A stretch of 20,190 nt of DNA from an uncultured Flavobacteriales bacterium (GCA_903879765.1 CAIRMS010000389.1:1-20190); one strand, 5' to 3'; shown: positions 1-8,188, numbered from the stretch's first letter. Notes: generated by a model not told the origin, from the sequence alone. Made by a program: numbers and translations.

Positions 1-128
1 AATTAGCACATTAACCAATTAGCACATTAGCACATTACAACATTAGCACATTGCAACATTAGCACATTAGCCCATTAGCCAATTAGCACATTAACCAATT
101 AGCACATTAACCAATTAGCACATTATCA
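1..128. repeat. Octanucleotide tandem array A
   Basis: The sequence divides without remainder into 16 octamers from base 1 to 128. The core unit is CATTAGCA or AATTAGCA, with variants CATTAACC, CATTAGCC, CATTACAA, CATTGCAA and CATTATCA. The left edge of the window cuts the array, so its true length is unknown. The last octamer, CATTATCA, supplies the stop codon (TGA on the minus strand, 126-128) of the LamG-repeat gene, so the array abuts that gene with no spacer. Because 8 is not a multiple of 3 and the unit contains TAG, it is not a coding repeat. A related array lies at 2337-2504 on the other side of the same gene. Confidence 0.95.
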
Positions 129-2264
129 TTCCTTCACCACTCGAATAGCCGCAGCGCCTTTTTCTTCCATTGCAATGAAGTAAACACCGTTCGAAAATCC
201 AGATAAATCAAATTTACTTAGCACATCGTTTAATAATATCGTTGCGATTTTCTTCCCTGAAATGTCAGTTAAAATAGCACTTTCACCAATCATACCTTCA
301 GGAACAACCAAGTAGAGTTCTCCATTCGTTGGATTTGGGTAAATGTTCATCGAAGTGAATTGCGTTTCAGAAATACCTGTGTAATCCATGGATAGAATCA
401 AGGTAATTGTACTATCACAACCTTGTGCATTAGTTAAGACTTGTGTGTACGTTCCGGAGTTTGTGTAGGTACTTCCATTTAGCGAGTATGTGTCGATACC
501 ATTTGCAGAGATTGTACTTTGACTTGGATTATTTACAGTAATGGTCATAGAATCCGTGTTACTACATCCTGCACCACTAAAACCGGTTACTCCGAGTGTT
601 ATTGACTGAGTTGGAAAAATGGAAGTTCCATTTGTGGCGCCATTGCTCCATTGATACGTCGCACCTCCATTGGCAGCTAAAACCACTGAATCACCTTGAC
701 AAATTACTTGATCATTTCCGGCTGAAATATCTGGCAAAGTTCCTACGGTAAGAATCAAAGTGTCTGATCCGTAACAGCCATCGTTACTCATTCCAGTTAC
801 AACGTATATTCCATTTCCTGTTGGATTAAAAGGAACACCATCTTGTACGCCATTGTTCCATTGTAAATTGAATCCACCAATTGCTGTTAGCACGACTGCT
901 TGACCTGAACATGTAGAAACATCATTCCCAGCATTGATATTTGGTACTGGATTCGCGACAACTTCGACCGTATCTTGATTTGCACATCCAGCCGGACTGA
1001 ATCCAGTAACGATGTAAGAAGCACTATTGAAAGCGGTGAATGGCACAGCATTTTGTACGTTATTATTCCATTGGTAGTTTTGTCCGCCGGCAGCATTCAA
1101 GGTAACAATTCCACCAGCACAAAGTACGGTGTCGTTTCCTGCGTTAATTTGTGGCAAGGGAAGAACATTAATCTGTAAAGTATCCGTATCCGTACAAGAT
1201 CCATCAACTCCAGTTGCGATGTAGGTTCCGCTTTGAGTGGCAATAAACGGTTGGTTATTCGTGACCGAGTTTGTCCATGTATATGTTTGTGCTCCCGTTG
1301 CGGAAAGGGTGACGGTATCTCCAGGACAAACAGCTAAATCTTGTCCAGCGTTGATGCTCAATTGTCCCAACGTAACATTGGTTTCATCCCAAGCAGAACA
1401 ACCATTCGCATTGAATCCAGTTACCAGATACGTTCCATTGGAAGTAGGAGTGAAGGGAACACCATTCGATACACTTTGGTTCCAGAAATAATTAAGTGCT
1501 CCAGATCCATTCAATGTTATGGCTTGGTTATTACAACTACTCACATCTTGTCCAGCGCTTACTCCTGTTAGGGAATTTGAACTGTTGTATAAATCATTGA
1601 TTTCACAAGCTGTTAAAGCACGATTCCAAATCCCAATATCATCCATTTTTCCGTTGTAGTAATCGCCACCAACGCCACGACCAACGTAAAGCGGCATATT
1701 TGCACTCGTCACGTTTGTATGGGTAAAGGTTGCTGTTGCTACTTGAACATTGTTTTTGTACAAGGTCATTGTCCCTGCATTATAAACACAAACGATGTGT
1801 GTCCAAACGCTTGTTGTGGAAGGTGTTGGTGCCCAAATCCATGCGGATTGTTGTTTATTCGTTCCGAACTGTGAATTTGTCGCTCCGGCTTGAAAAATCC
1901 AAATAAAGTTTCCAGCTGCGTTCGTTGCATTCATTATTAACACACCGTTTGCGGAAGTTGAATTTCGGTTGTACCAAAAAGAATAAGTGAAACTCGAAGC
2001 AGAATTAAATGTAAAGTTTGGCGTTGTTCTAATCAGATTTTGGTTTATTCCGTTAAAAGAATATGCAGCATTTGCTGTCCCAAATCGATCCGTTGTTAGA
2101 ACAGCAGCATTGTTTGTCAAGTTTGCCCCATTCGCACTGACATCATTTGGATTTCCATTAAATGGATAGTAACCCAATAAACCATATTGAGGAACATAAC
2201 TCGGTACCTGAGCAAAAATGCTAAGAGAAAGAAATAAGCCAGTTAAAAGTAGTAAATGTTTCAT
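126..2264 (-). CDS. T9SS-secreted LamG / Ig-like repeat protein
   Basis: This 712-residue secreted protein probably acts at the cell surface in adhesion or glycan binding. Residues 1-18 form a Sec signal peptide ending FAQ. Residues ~45-215 look like a LamG/concanavalin A-type jelly roll (YYPFNGNPND near the start, GKMDDIGIWNRALT near the end). Residues ~235-590 hold about five repeats of roughly 70 residues, each with a GxDxxxCxGxxVxLxAxG start, a WxNxVxNxxPF middle and a YxVTGxxxxGC end, typical of secreted gliding-bacterium proteins. The C-terminus (from ~640, IYPNPTNGELYL through SNGVYFIAMEE) is a type A T9SS sorting domain. The ligand is unknown. The start is firm because the signal peptide begins at the first Met. 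Its stop lies in octamer array A, and array B lies upstream of its promoter. Confidence 0.9.
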   Translation of the reverse strand: MKHLLLLTGLFLSLSIFAQVPSYVPQYGLLGYYPFNGNPNDVSANGANLTNNAAVLTTDRFGTANAAYSFNGINQNLIRTTPNFTFNSASSFTYSFWYNRNSTSANGVLIMNATNAAGNFIWIFQAGATNSQFGTNKQQSAWIWAPTPSTTSVWTHIVCVYNAGTMTLYKNNVQVATATFTHTNVTSANMPLYVGRGVGGDYYNGKMDDIGIWNRALTACEINDLYNSSNSLTGVSAGQDVSSCNNQAITLNGSGALNYFWNQSVSNGVPFTPTSNGTYLVTGFNANGCSAWDETNVTLGQLSINAGQDLAVCPGDTVTLSATGAQTYTWTNSVTNNQPFIATQSGTYIATGVDGSCTDTDTLQINVLPLPQINAGNDTVLCAGGIVTLNAAGGQNYQWNNNVQNAVPFTAFNSASYIVTGFSPAGCANQDTVEVVANPVPNINAGNDVSTCSGQAVVLTAIGGFNLQWNNGVQDGVPFNPTGNGIYVVTGMSNDGCYGSDTLILTVGTLPDISAGNDQVICQGDSVVLAANGGATYQWSNGATNGTSIFPTQSITLGVTGFSGAGCSNTDSMTITVNNPSQSTISANGIDTYSLNGSTYTNSGTYTQVLTNAQGCDSTITLILSMDYTGISETQFTSMNIYPNPTNGELYLVVPEGMIGESAILTDISGKKIATILLNDVLSKFDLSGFSNGVYFIAMEEKGAAAIRVVKE

Positions 2265-2286
2265 TTTTTTAGTTTGAACGAATTTA

Positions 2287-2314
2287 GTAAATTATTTTTA
2301 GACGTTGATACAAA
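2287..2314 (-). promoter_or_regulatory. Candidate Bacteroidota promoter for the LamG-repeat gene
   Basis: Read on the minus strand, TTTG (2314-2311) is followed after 16 bases by TAATTTAC (2294-2287). These resemble the -33 TTTG and -7 TAnnTTTG elements known in Bacteroidota, with two mismatches in the -7 element. The site is 23 bp upstream of the start codon at 2264 and next to octamer array B. It is based on motif match only. Confidence 0.35.
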
Positions 2315-2336
2315 GATTTCATATCAGACCGATGAA

Positions 2337-2504
2337 CGTTAGCACATTAGCACATTGAAACATTAGCACATTGAAACATTAGCACATTGAAACATTAGCA
2401 CATTGAAACATTAGCACATTGAAACATTAGCACATTAGCACACTAAAACATTAGCACATTAGCACATTAACACATTGAAACATTAGCACATTAGCACATT
2501 AAAA
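2337..2504. repeat. Octanucleotide tandem array B
   Basis: Twenty-one consecutive octamers in perfect 8-bp register: 11 CATTAGCA, 6 CATTGAAA and four variants (CGTTAGCA, CACTAAAA, CATTAACA, CATTAAAA). Units 2-11 form a higher-order 16-bp repeat, CATTAGCACATTGAAA, present five times (2345-2424). The array fills most of the intergenic region between the divergent LamG-repeat gene (start 2264) and the cupin gene (start 2535). It ends 30 bp before the cupin start codon. Confidence 0.95.
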
Positions 2505-2510
2505 AAAAAC

Positions 2511-2518
2511 TATTTTTG
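2511..2518 (+). promoter_or_regulatory. Candidate -7 element of the Ves/HutD-like gene
   Basis: TATTTTTG fits the Bacteroidota -7 consensus TAnnTTTG exactly and lies 17 bp before the ATG at 2535. A -33 TTTG at the usual distance would fall inside octamer array B, where I see no good match, so the promoter assignment is tentative. Confidence 0.35.
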
Positions 2519-2534
2519 AATATAATTTCACCAC

Positions 2535-3101
2535 ATGAAAATCAACTACCAACCTGCACATCTATTTTCCTCGAATGCTTGGGCGAACGGCACGACAACA
2601 GAACTCGTAAAGTATCCTATTGAAAGTGATTTTCTCAAGCGCGACTTCATTTTTCGCATCAGTACAGCGACGGTAGAAGCGGAGCAAAGTACCTTTTCCG
2701 ATTTCAGTGGCTTGACACGCATTCTCATGGTTTTGGAAGGATCTATGACTTTAATTCACGAAGGACGTTATCAAAAACACTTGAATCCGTACGATCAAGA
2801 CACTTTCGATGGATCTTGGGCGACAAAAAGTATTGGGAAGGTTCGAGATTTCAACCTCATGTGTAATGCTCAAGCAGTTGGTTCTATACGTGCCTTTTCC
2901 ATGGAGAAATCGCAACAAGAGTCAGTTTCCGTAGCTCACAAACGAATCATTCTTTTTATTCATACGGGACGATTTCGTTGCTTTGATCAAACACTGAATG
3001 CAGGTGATGTGCTGGACATTGAGTCCTCAGATTGCAAAGAGATTAAATTGGAATGCCTTTTAAATGGAACCCTGATTTTGAGTGAGATCGAATTAGTGTA
3101 A
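2535..3101 (+). CDS. Ves/HutD-family cupin protein
   Basis: This 188-residue cytosolic protein matches the HutD/Ves family of double-stranded beta-helix proteins (Ves in E. coli is cold-stress induced; HutD accompanies histidine utilisation genes). Family landmarks are W16-x-NG near the N-terminus, FRISTATVEAEQSTFSDFSG (~40-59), the LMVLEGSMTLIHEG strand and the late GKVRDFNLM motif. The usual W-x-NGGG-x-T segment reads WANGTTTE here, a change in a normally glycine-rich turn. Length is normal for the family. No hut genes are adjacent, so a histidine-catabolic role is not supported by context. The molecular function of the family is not firmly known. The start is the first in-frame ATG after the promoter-like element. 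Confidence 0.8.
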   Translation: MKINYQPAHLFSSNAWANGTTTELVKYPIESDFLKRDFIFRISTATVEAEQSTFSDFSGLTRILMVLEGSMTLIHEGRYQKHLNPYDQDTFDGSWATKSIGKVRDFNLMCNAQAVGSIRAFSMEKSQQESVSVAHKRIILFIHTGRFRCFDQTLNAGDVLDIESSDCKEIKLECLLNGTLILSEIELV

Positions 3102-3182
3102 AGAAAATTAGAGTCGCTGATTTTTAAATTTTATGATTTTTGACGCAATGAATATCTTTTCAGCGGGCTAAATTGTATAAAA

Positions 3183-3905
3183 TTACTTAAAGAACTCTGG
3201 ACGGTATTCAAAGTGCATGGTGTCATAATGTTTCCATCTTCCACCCCAAATAAAGCCATGTTTTTCGAATATCTCAACGATTCCCATAGGAATTCGGTTT
3301 TTGTAAGATAAACTTTTACTTTCATCTTTGCAGCCACAATCCCACTGCCAATAATTTGAATAGGAGGTATTGATATCAATCGTAATCCCAAAGGAATGTG
3401 CACTCAGACGATTTGTTCCACTGATGTTCCGCCAATTAAATGTTCCGCCAATGTTAGTTAAATACTTCTTCCATTCCGGATGTTCATCTAACTCTTTGGA
3501 AACGTTTGTCAAGGCCACGTGCGCATTATTCACCTTGGAAAAATTGAGTTTAACATTCACCAATTTTGGACACCAAGTAACTGTGGTGAGGTTTTTAGCA
3601 ACTTCCTCTTTCGAGTGTCCATAAATTTCTTTAAAAAACGCATCGTTACGGATTCGACCTGCGTCATTGTTCTTTTCTGGTCCTTCGGTATTATAGGTGT
3701 AATACAATTGATCCTCGATATCTGGATTCTCCAATAATTCTTTGGTGGATTTTTTTGCAAAATCATTGTAGGCTAGATTCTTTCCAGATTTAAAATTCAC
3801 CTTATTTTGATCGATGCTTTTAATGATTCCTGGATATGCACGAAGAAACACAGATTCATTACTTGAACTGAAAAAAGAAAATACAATAAATAAGAAGTAG
3901 AACAT
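3183..3905 (-). CDS. M15-family zinc D-Ala-D-Ala / L-Ala-D-Glu peptidase
   Basis: A 240-residue exported peptidoglycan peptidase of the VanY/endolysin-like M15 type. Residues 1-14 are a hydrophobic export signal. The catalytic domain is C-terminal. SAHSFGITIDIN carries the SxHxxGxxxD zinc motif (H170 and D177 as ligands), and WGGRWKHYDTMHFEY supplies the third ligand H231 together with the conserved WGG. C112, C190 and C192 could form disulfides. It would cleave stem peptides in the periplasm. The gene starts 1 bp after the stop of the upstream secreted-protein gene, so the two are almost certainly cotranscribed. The L,D-transpeptidase at 4686 is another cell-wall enzyme, transcribed in the opposite direction. 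Fold and activity class are clear; bond specificity is not. Confidence 0.8.
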   Translation of the reverse strand: MFYFLFIVFSFFSSSNESVFLRAYPGIIKSIDQNKVNFKSGKNLAYNDFAKKSTKELLENPDIEDQLYYTYNTEGPEKNNDAGRIRNDAFFKEIYGHSKEEVAKNLTTVTWCPKLVNVKLNFSKVNNAHVALTNVSKELDEHPEWKKYLTNIGGTFNWRNISGTNRLSAHSFGITIDINTSYSNYWQWDCGCKDESKSLSYKNRIPMGIVEIFEKHGFIWGGRWKHYDTMHFEYRPEFFK

Positions 3906-3906
3906 A

Positions 3907-4347
3907 TTAGTCGCAGTTCATCATATTTCTAACGTTTGCAGAGAATATTCGAGTATCAGCATCTGGAAAACGATCGTGAATACAAGAATACCAAACATCC
4001 GTAGAAAAAGCACCTTCTTCTTTTAAAATCCATGTGCCATTTACTCTTTTAAAGATTGCCTCAACATGACAACAATCGTAATAGTCACCCGGGAATTTTA
4101 ATGTTTTTCCATCCTTTCTTTGTACGGTTCCTTCCATCCATGCATAGTTTCCAGAAACCAAAAAGTGATTGACAACAAAAATGACATCTTGTTCGATATC
4201 GTTTTTAATTTGATTCCTAAGAAGATCTAACATTTTCGTTCTTTCTGTGGCATTCGCTTCATTTTTAACCTTGAAATCACGAATTGATTGAGCCATGAAC
4301 GATCCTTGAGAAAGGAAAAATAGAATAAAAAATAGACTTGTTTTCAT
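3907..4347 (-). CDS. Small secreted protein, function unknown
   Basis: This encodes 146 residues from the preferred Met, which begins a signal peptide (KTSLFFILFFLSQGSFMAQS). An upstream Met at 4383 would add 12 residues ahead of the signal peptide and is less likely. The mature part has an alpha region (~25-50), then strands including FVVNHFLVSGNYAWMEGTV and VEAIFKRVNGTWILKEEG, a pattern seen in small exported SnoaL/NTF2-like or DUF-type domains. Cysteine pairs (CC in DYYDCCHV, SCIHD, NCD) suggest disulfides in the periplasm. It is directly upstream of the M15 peptidase with a 1-bp gap, so it may be an accessory protein for that enzyme. I do not recognise a specific family. Confidence 0.6.
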   Translation of the reverse strand: MKTSLFFILFFLSQGSFMAQSIRDFKVKNEANATERTKMLDLLRNQIKNDIEQDVIFVVNHFLVSGNYAWMEGTVQRKDGKTLKFPGDYYDCCHVEAIFKRVNGTWILKEEGAFSTDVWYSCIHDRFPDADTRIFSANVRNMMNCD

Positions 4348-4685
4348 TGATTGAATTTTTTTGCAATTTACTAAATAAAACAAACTTTTAATTTTTTCTG
4401 TAAATAATTAATTAAACCTTAATTGAAGCGGGCACCCTTTATTACGATTGAATTTATATCCTCCTTTTTCCCACTCGTAAGAAATCTACACTTCGCATGT
4501 CGAGGTTTATAAGCTTGGGAAGTATGCGAAACTTTCAGTTTTATAAATAAATGAGTTGAAACTTCACGAAAAGATTCAATGTGAAGCCACTATTTTTTTT
4601 ATCACAGTTTTTAGTCTTAATTTTATCTTTCAATTCATGGTAATATATTTTAAGAGAGTTAATAACCGAACAAAATTTCGACTGC
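4348..4685. other. Divergent intergenic region with two inverted repeats
   Basis: This 338-bp AT-rich gap between the secreted-protein gene and the L,D-transpeptidase gene contains no credible gene. Two inverted repeats stand out. TTCGCAT (4492-4498) pairs with ATGCGAA (4524-4530) across 25 bases, and CTTCAC (4562-4567) pairs with GTGAAG (4581-4586) across 13 bases. Both could be operators or leader hairpins for the plus-strand gene. An open frame from 4556 that runs into the start of the transpeptidase gene has no protein-like features. Confidence 0.4.
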
Positions 4686-5957
4686 ATGTTTCAATATTTC
4701 AAGTGTTTAGCTGTATTATTAGTTGCTTTTTCATGTCTTTTATCTTGTGAAAATGAAAACCAAGAAAAACCAGTAAAAGAAAAAAAGAAACTTCCTTCAA
4801 ATAGCTTAATCATTCAAATTACCGGAGACAATCAATTGGATGTAGCTTTTTCAGTTGCTTTGCCAAGTAAAAAATCGAAGAAATATGAGTTTTTAATTCA
4901 AACCAATCAAGTGGGTGATAATAAAAACTGGAAGGATTCAACGTGGAAAAGTGTCGCATTAGATTCGGGATTAACCAATTTTTTAGGAGTCATTCATGAT
5001 TTACCTTTCGAGGCTTCGCGCAATGCAACGTACATCTATAAAGAGAATGACTTCACTTTAGAAGAAGAATTTCAGGGCACTGAGGTTGATACTGCCAATC
5101 TTCGCATACGAATGATGAAATTAATTCAACAAAAGGGTAGTTCAATCGATTTAACAAAAGCAGATTTATACTTGAAACCCAAATACACAAAGGATTCAAA
5201 GGAGTTGAAGGTAGCTAAAAAAGCATTAGAAGAATGCTTAAAGTCTAATGTTAAAATTAATTTCGAGTCGAAAAGTTTCACTTTAGACAAACGTACTTTT
5301 GGTCCGTGGCTTTCATTGGATAATGCATTAAAGGTAAAGGTTGATTACATCTCTACCCAAACCTACTTGCAAAAAATTGCAAAGGAAATCGAAAAACCAC
5401 TTGGTGAGGTATTGGAGGAAATGGCGAAACTAGACCCATTGGACACAACGAAGCAAGAACAGTTTTTCCGAATGAATATACCAAATGAAATTGATGAATT
5501 AATCAAATTAATCCCAACTGGTAAAACGGCAAAAAGAGAAATCGTATTGGTGCAGAGAGGTTTACCAAAAGGCATCAAAGAAGGATTAACTGATTTTGTA
5601 GAGGTAAGTATTTCACAGCAAAAGTTGTGGTTATTTAAAGGAGGTAGCTTAATTCTAGAAACAGATGTTGTAACGGGAAATGAGCGCTTGGAGCGAAACA
5701 CACCAATTGGTGATTATAAAATCCTTGTCAAAGTAAGAAACAAAACATTGAGAGGTCCCGGTTACGCTTCGTTTGTTTCTTATTGGATGCCTTTTTACAA
5801 AGGTTACGGTTTGCATGATGCAACTTGGAGAAGACGATTTGGCGCTAGTATTTACCAAAGCGGAGGTTCTCACGGTTGTGTCAATATCCCACCCAAAATG
5901 GCACCGCTTGTTTATGACAATGTCGTAGTTGGAATGCCAGTTCTAGTAAGACAATAA
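4686..5957 (+). CDS. L,D-transpeptidase (YkuD) lipoprotein
   Basis: A 423-residue envelope enzyme that would make 3-3 peptidoglycan cross-links or attach proteins to peptidoglycan. The N-terminus is a lipoprotein signal with lipobox LLSC (Cys21 lipidated). Next come a charged linker (~22-40) and a ~260-residue N-terminal region with helices, not recognised in detail. The catalytic YkuD domain spans ~300-423: VEVSISQQKLWLFKGG, TPIGDYKI, then YGLHDATW and the active-site block GGSHGCVNIPP, with His396 and nucleophile Cys398. All catalytic residues are present. The start is set by the signal peptide. It is divergent from the M15 peptidase pair, so the neighbourhood is a small cell-wall cluster. 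It converges on the J-domain gene with a ~100-bp gap. Confidence 0.9.
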   Translation: MFQYFKCLAVLLVAFSCLLSCENENQEKPVKEKKKLPSNSLIIQITGDNQLDVAFSVALPSKKSKKYEFLIQTNQVGDNKNWKDSTWKSVALDSGLTNFLGVIHDLPFEASRNATYIYKENDFTLEEEFQGTEVDTANLRIRMMKLIQQKGSSIDLTKADLYLKPKYTKDSKELKVAKKALEECLKSNVKINFESKSFTLDKRTFGPWLSLDNALKVKVDYISTQTYLQKIAKEIEKPLGEVLEEMAKLDPLDTTKQEQFFRMNIPNEIDELIKLIPTGKTAKREIVLVQRGLPKGIKEGLTDFVEVSISQQKLWLFKGGSLILETDVVTGNERLERNTPIGDYKILVKVRNKTLRGPGYASFVSYWMPFYKGYGLHDATWRRRFGASIYQSGGSHGCVNIPPKMAPLVYDNVVVGMPVLVRQ

Positions 5958-6058
5958 GGGGTTTAATTTGATATAATTTCGGAATGTAGTTGCACTAAAT
6001 TTCACTCCATTCAAAGCTGATTTTATCAAATATTTTCATGGAACAAAAAAGTAGTTTC

Positions 6059-6511
6059 TTATTCCTCAGCTTGATTTCCTTTCTTCGATTTACGGTACAA
6101 GTAGCTTTCGTAGATAAAGCGCTTTGCAAAACGAACTTGTTTATCTGAGTTAATGAGTTTTTTGTAAACATTAGCATTGACACCAAAATACTCGTAGGTA
6201 GAACCATCTGTAAATGTGATTTCCAATAGGAGTCCTTTATGTTTGAAATCCGCAATCATACATTCGTTAATGGTTGCCGTATATTCCGCCAAATTTGCTT
6301 CTTTGGTTTCCGGCGCGATGCTTACCAAAAAATGGTATCCATCCGTTACTTGTCGACCCATAATCGCTGCTTCTTCCTTCAAAGGATCACCATCTTGAAA
6401 TTTATCCGGATGCCATTGCTTCACCAATTTACGGTAAGTCGATTTTAATTCCGCCAAATCAATTTGGTTTTCAATCTGAAATAATTTCTTGTATTCGTTG
6501 ATGCGTTTCAT
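6059..6511 (-). CDS. J-domain / KTSC-domain fusion protein
   Basis: A 150-residue cytosolic protein. Residues ~4-60 are a J-domain: helix II (LKSTYRKLVKQW), the diagnostic HPDK tripeptide plus Lys (HPDKF), and a helix III that ends in a conserved DGYHFL-like segment. This would stimulate an Hsp70 ATPase. Residues ~85-145 match the KTSC domain: LLLEITFTDGSTYEYFGV, VYKKLINSD, then a terminal FIYESYLYRK strand. KTSC function is poorly defined. The fusion suggests targeting of DnaK to a specific client or nucleic acid, which is inference. It lacks the Gly/Phe and zinc regions of true DnaJ. It lies 157 bp downstream of the unknown gene ending at 6668 and may have its own promoter. Confidence 0.85.
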   Translation of the reverse strand: MKRINEYKKLFQIENQIDLAELKSTYRKLVKQWHPDKFQDGDPLKEEAAIMGRQVTDGYHFLVSIAPETKEANLAEYTATINECMIADFKHKGLLLEITFTDGSTYEYFGVNANVYKKLINSDKQVRFAKRFIYESYLYRKSKKGNQAEE

Positions 6512-6667
6512 AGGTCAAATTTATCGAACTGATGCATGCTTGAATCAGTGCTATTTTCAATTAAGGCGCGAAGATATGGATACATTTCGAAGAGAACTAT
6601 TTTTCGAATGGTGATTTAAGTTAAAATGGGTGCTTTTTAATTCAAAAGGTTAATTTAATCAATCCAT

Positions 6668-7078
6668 TCAATCCCCAAGATACTTCTTGCAATTTTTTGA
6701 AGCGAAGATGACCCCATCTTGGTGCTTGAACGCAATCATATATTTGTGAACATACAAATCTCCTTTTTTTATGAAGGAATGTCCAAATAAGGAAGCTTCT
6801 AGTTCTTCGTTGGATAAGGTTGTTTTCGTATAGAAAAACCGTCGAGGTGTAAATGATAAGGTGTCGACTTGATGTAATTCACCACCATAAATTTGATAAA
6901 CATGGATGTCCAAAATTTCTTCGGGACATTTCGCGAAAAAGGAAAATTCTTTGCTTGACTTATCCAATCGGTAATGCTTTATTGCATCTCGGAATTCAAC
7001 GTCGCGTTTCCAGAATATGAGGTACTCACAAAGATTTTCGAGGTAATAAAAGGTTTGATCATTTGTTGACATACTCAA
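6668..7078 (-). CDS. Hypothetical protein, last gene of the vWA operon
   Basis: A 136-residue soluble protein with no signal peptide or membrane segment and no family that I recognise. It is rich in aromatic residues (YYLENLCEYLIFWKRD, RRFFYTK) with predicted alpha/beta composition. An alternative start at Met3 is possible. It begins 15 bp after the preceding gene's stop and ends the tightly packed minus-strand run that starts at 10701. After it, the gap widens to 157 bp. The context ties it to the vWA/DUF1287/HAD set rather than to the J-domain gene. Confidence 0.65.
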   Translation of the reverse strand: MSMSTNDQTFYYLENLCEYLIFWKRDVEFRDAIKHYRLDKSSKEFSFFAKCPEEILDIHVYQIYGGELHQVDTLSFTPRRFFYTKTTLSNEELEASLFGHSFIKKGDLYVHKYMIAFKHQDGVIFASKNCKKYLGD

Positions 7079-7093
7079 AGGTATTCGATCTTT

Positions 7094-7750
7094 CTAATCG
7101 TTGGGATTTTCTTGACGCATTCTTTGCATATTTAATAATTCACCAATGATAATCACTGGTTCTTCGCGCTCAGTCAAATATTTTTGAAAGGCCCAGTATA
7201 CATCCCTCGAAATGTGAAAGTGTCGACTTATATGGTGGTCAATTTTTTCAGGGAACACGGAATAAAGTGAAACTTCATTCTGATAACTAAAAAGTACGTT
7301 GCCACGATTTACATCTACGACCACTTTTCCGAACATCAATAAGTTATTGAAATGTGAAGCTAAAACAAAAAGGTCAGTCGTAAGATCTGTGGTAAATGAA
7401 TCAAGTACCCTTACATCGAAATGTAGGTTTTGCTCATAAATGAGGTAGCGGTATGTTGTTTGCATCTCTTCTGAAATGGCAAATGTTGTTTCCACATAAT
7501 TTTCACTTTCATAAATACCAAAGCGCCAATTACTCTCTTTATGCACTTTGATTAATTCATTCCATACACATTCCAATTGTTGTGTCTCGTCTAGAATTAC
7601 ACCGCCGATTTTTTCTGGTATTTGAAAGGATGGTGTCCTTATTTCCTCGAGTTTTGATTCCGATTTATTCTTTCTTCGGTTTTCTCTCACACGACTGATC
7701 AAGGCTAAAACGCCAAGTAAGGGCAAGAGTGCATAAGCTCCGTTTTCCAT
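7094..7750 (-). CDS. Membrane-anchored YbjN-like / chaperone-like protein
   Basis: This 218-residue protein starts with a short hydrophobic segment (YALLPLLGVLALI, ~6-18) followed by a basic stretch (RVRENRRKNK), a typical N-in membrane anchor with the rest in the cytosol. Residues ~60-210 are alpha/beta, with the run LFVLASHFNNLLMFGKVVVD and then DVYWAFQKYL. This resembles the YbjN / type III secretion chaperone-like fold as I remember it; the match is by eye and uncertain. Such domains usually bind a partner protein. It starts 18 bp after the HAD gene's stop and is followed after 15 bp by another unknown gene, so it belongs to the same operon. Confidence 0.55.
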   Translation of the reverse strand: MENGAYALLPLLGVLALISRVRENRRKNKSESKLEEIRTPSFQIPEKIGGVILDETQQLECVWNELIKVHKESNWRFGIYESENYVETTFAISEEMQTTYRYLIYEQNLHFDVRVLDSFTTDLTTDLFVLASHFNNLLMFGKVVVDVNRGNVLFSYQNEVSLYSVFPEKIDHHISRHFHISRDVYWAFQKYLTEREEPVIIIGELLNMQRMRQENPND

Positions 7751-7768
7751 GTTGTTGAGTGCTGGATT

Positions 7769-8188
7769 TTAGTTGTTAATAATCGATTCGAAAAATCCCG
7801 CTTCTTCCAACTTTTTCTCAAGTTCGATCCAATCGACCATCATACCGTATTCCAAAGCGATATTGCGTCTCATGGGGATTCCTTCGGCAATGTCGTCAAT
7901 GTACAATTGATTGCTGTCTTTTGCCCTTTCTAAGTCAAAGGACCGAGGTTCTAATTTCTGCGGGAGAAATTTTTCAATGGGATTTTTGAGGAGCTCAAAA
8001 GAGTGAATGAAATCCAAGGCTTCTTCCACATGTTTCTGGTCGATGTCTGCACGGTAGGTATTGAGAATAATCTCGTGTCCTGCTAACTGCAATCGTGAAA
8101 TCACGTTAAGCGCATTCGGATTCTCTGCGCCAATTTCCGGGAAATAATGTTCGACAACGGTGCCGTCGAAGTCAAGGTAGATTTTCAT
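7769..8188 (-). CDS. HAD-superfamily phosphatase
   Basis: A 139-residue protein starting at MKIYLDFDGTVVEH. Motif I is DFDGT, with nucleophile Asp6 and acid/base Asp8. Motif II is probably Thr44 in LNTYR. A Lys before motif IV lies in the KFLPQKLEP segment, and motif IV is the acidic pair Asp98-Asp99 in YIDDIAEG. The cap region is very small, as in compact HAD phosphatases acting on large or phosphorylated polymer substrates. The substrate is not evident. The chosen start is internal to a longer open frame because motif I must begin near the N-terminus; even so, the gene overlaps the upstream DUF1287 gene by 17 bp, implying translational coupling. Confidence 0.75.
   Translation of the reverse strand: MKIYLDFDGTVVEHYFPEIGAENPNALNVISRLQLAGHEIILNTYRADIDQKHVEEALDFIHSFELLKNPIEKFLPQKLEPRSFDLERAKDSNQLYIDDIAEGIPMRRNIALEYGMMVDWIELEKKLEEAGFFESIINN

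Noticed and set aside
1237..1571. Plus-strand open frames opposite the LamG-repeat gene
   Set aside because: Shadows created by the repeated coding sequence on the other strand.
2337..2504. CRISPR-like repeat array
   Set aside because: The unit is 8 bp with no spacers and no cas genes; it is a simple tandem repeat.
3115..3165. Bidirectional terminator between the cupin and M15 genes
   Set aside because: CGCTGA/TCAGCG arms are only 6 bp with a ~40-base loop and no following T-run of the usual form.
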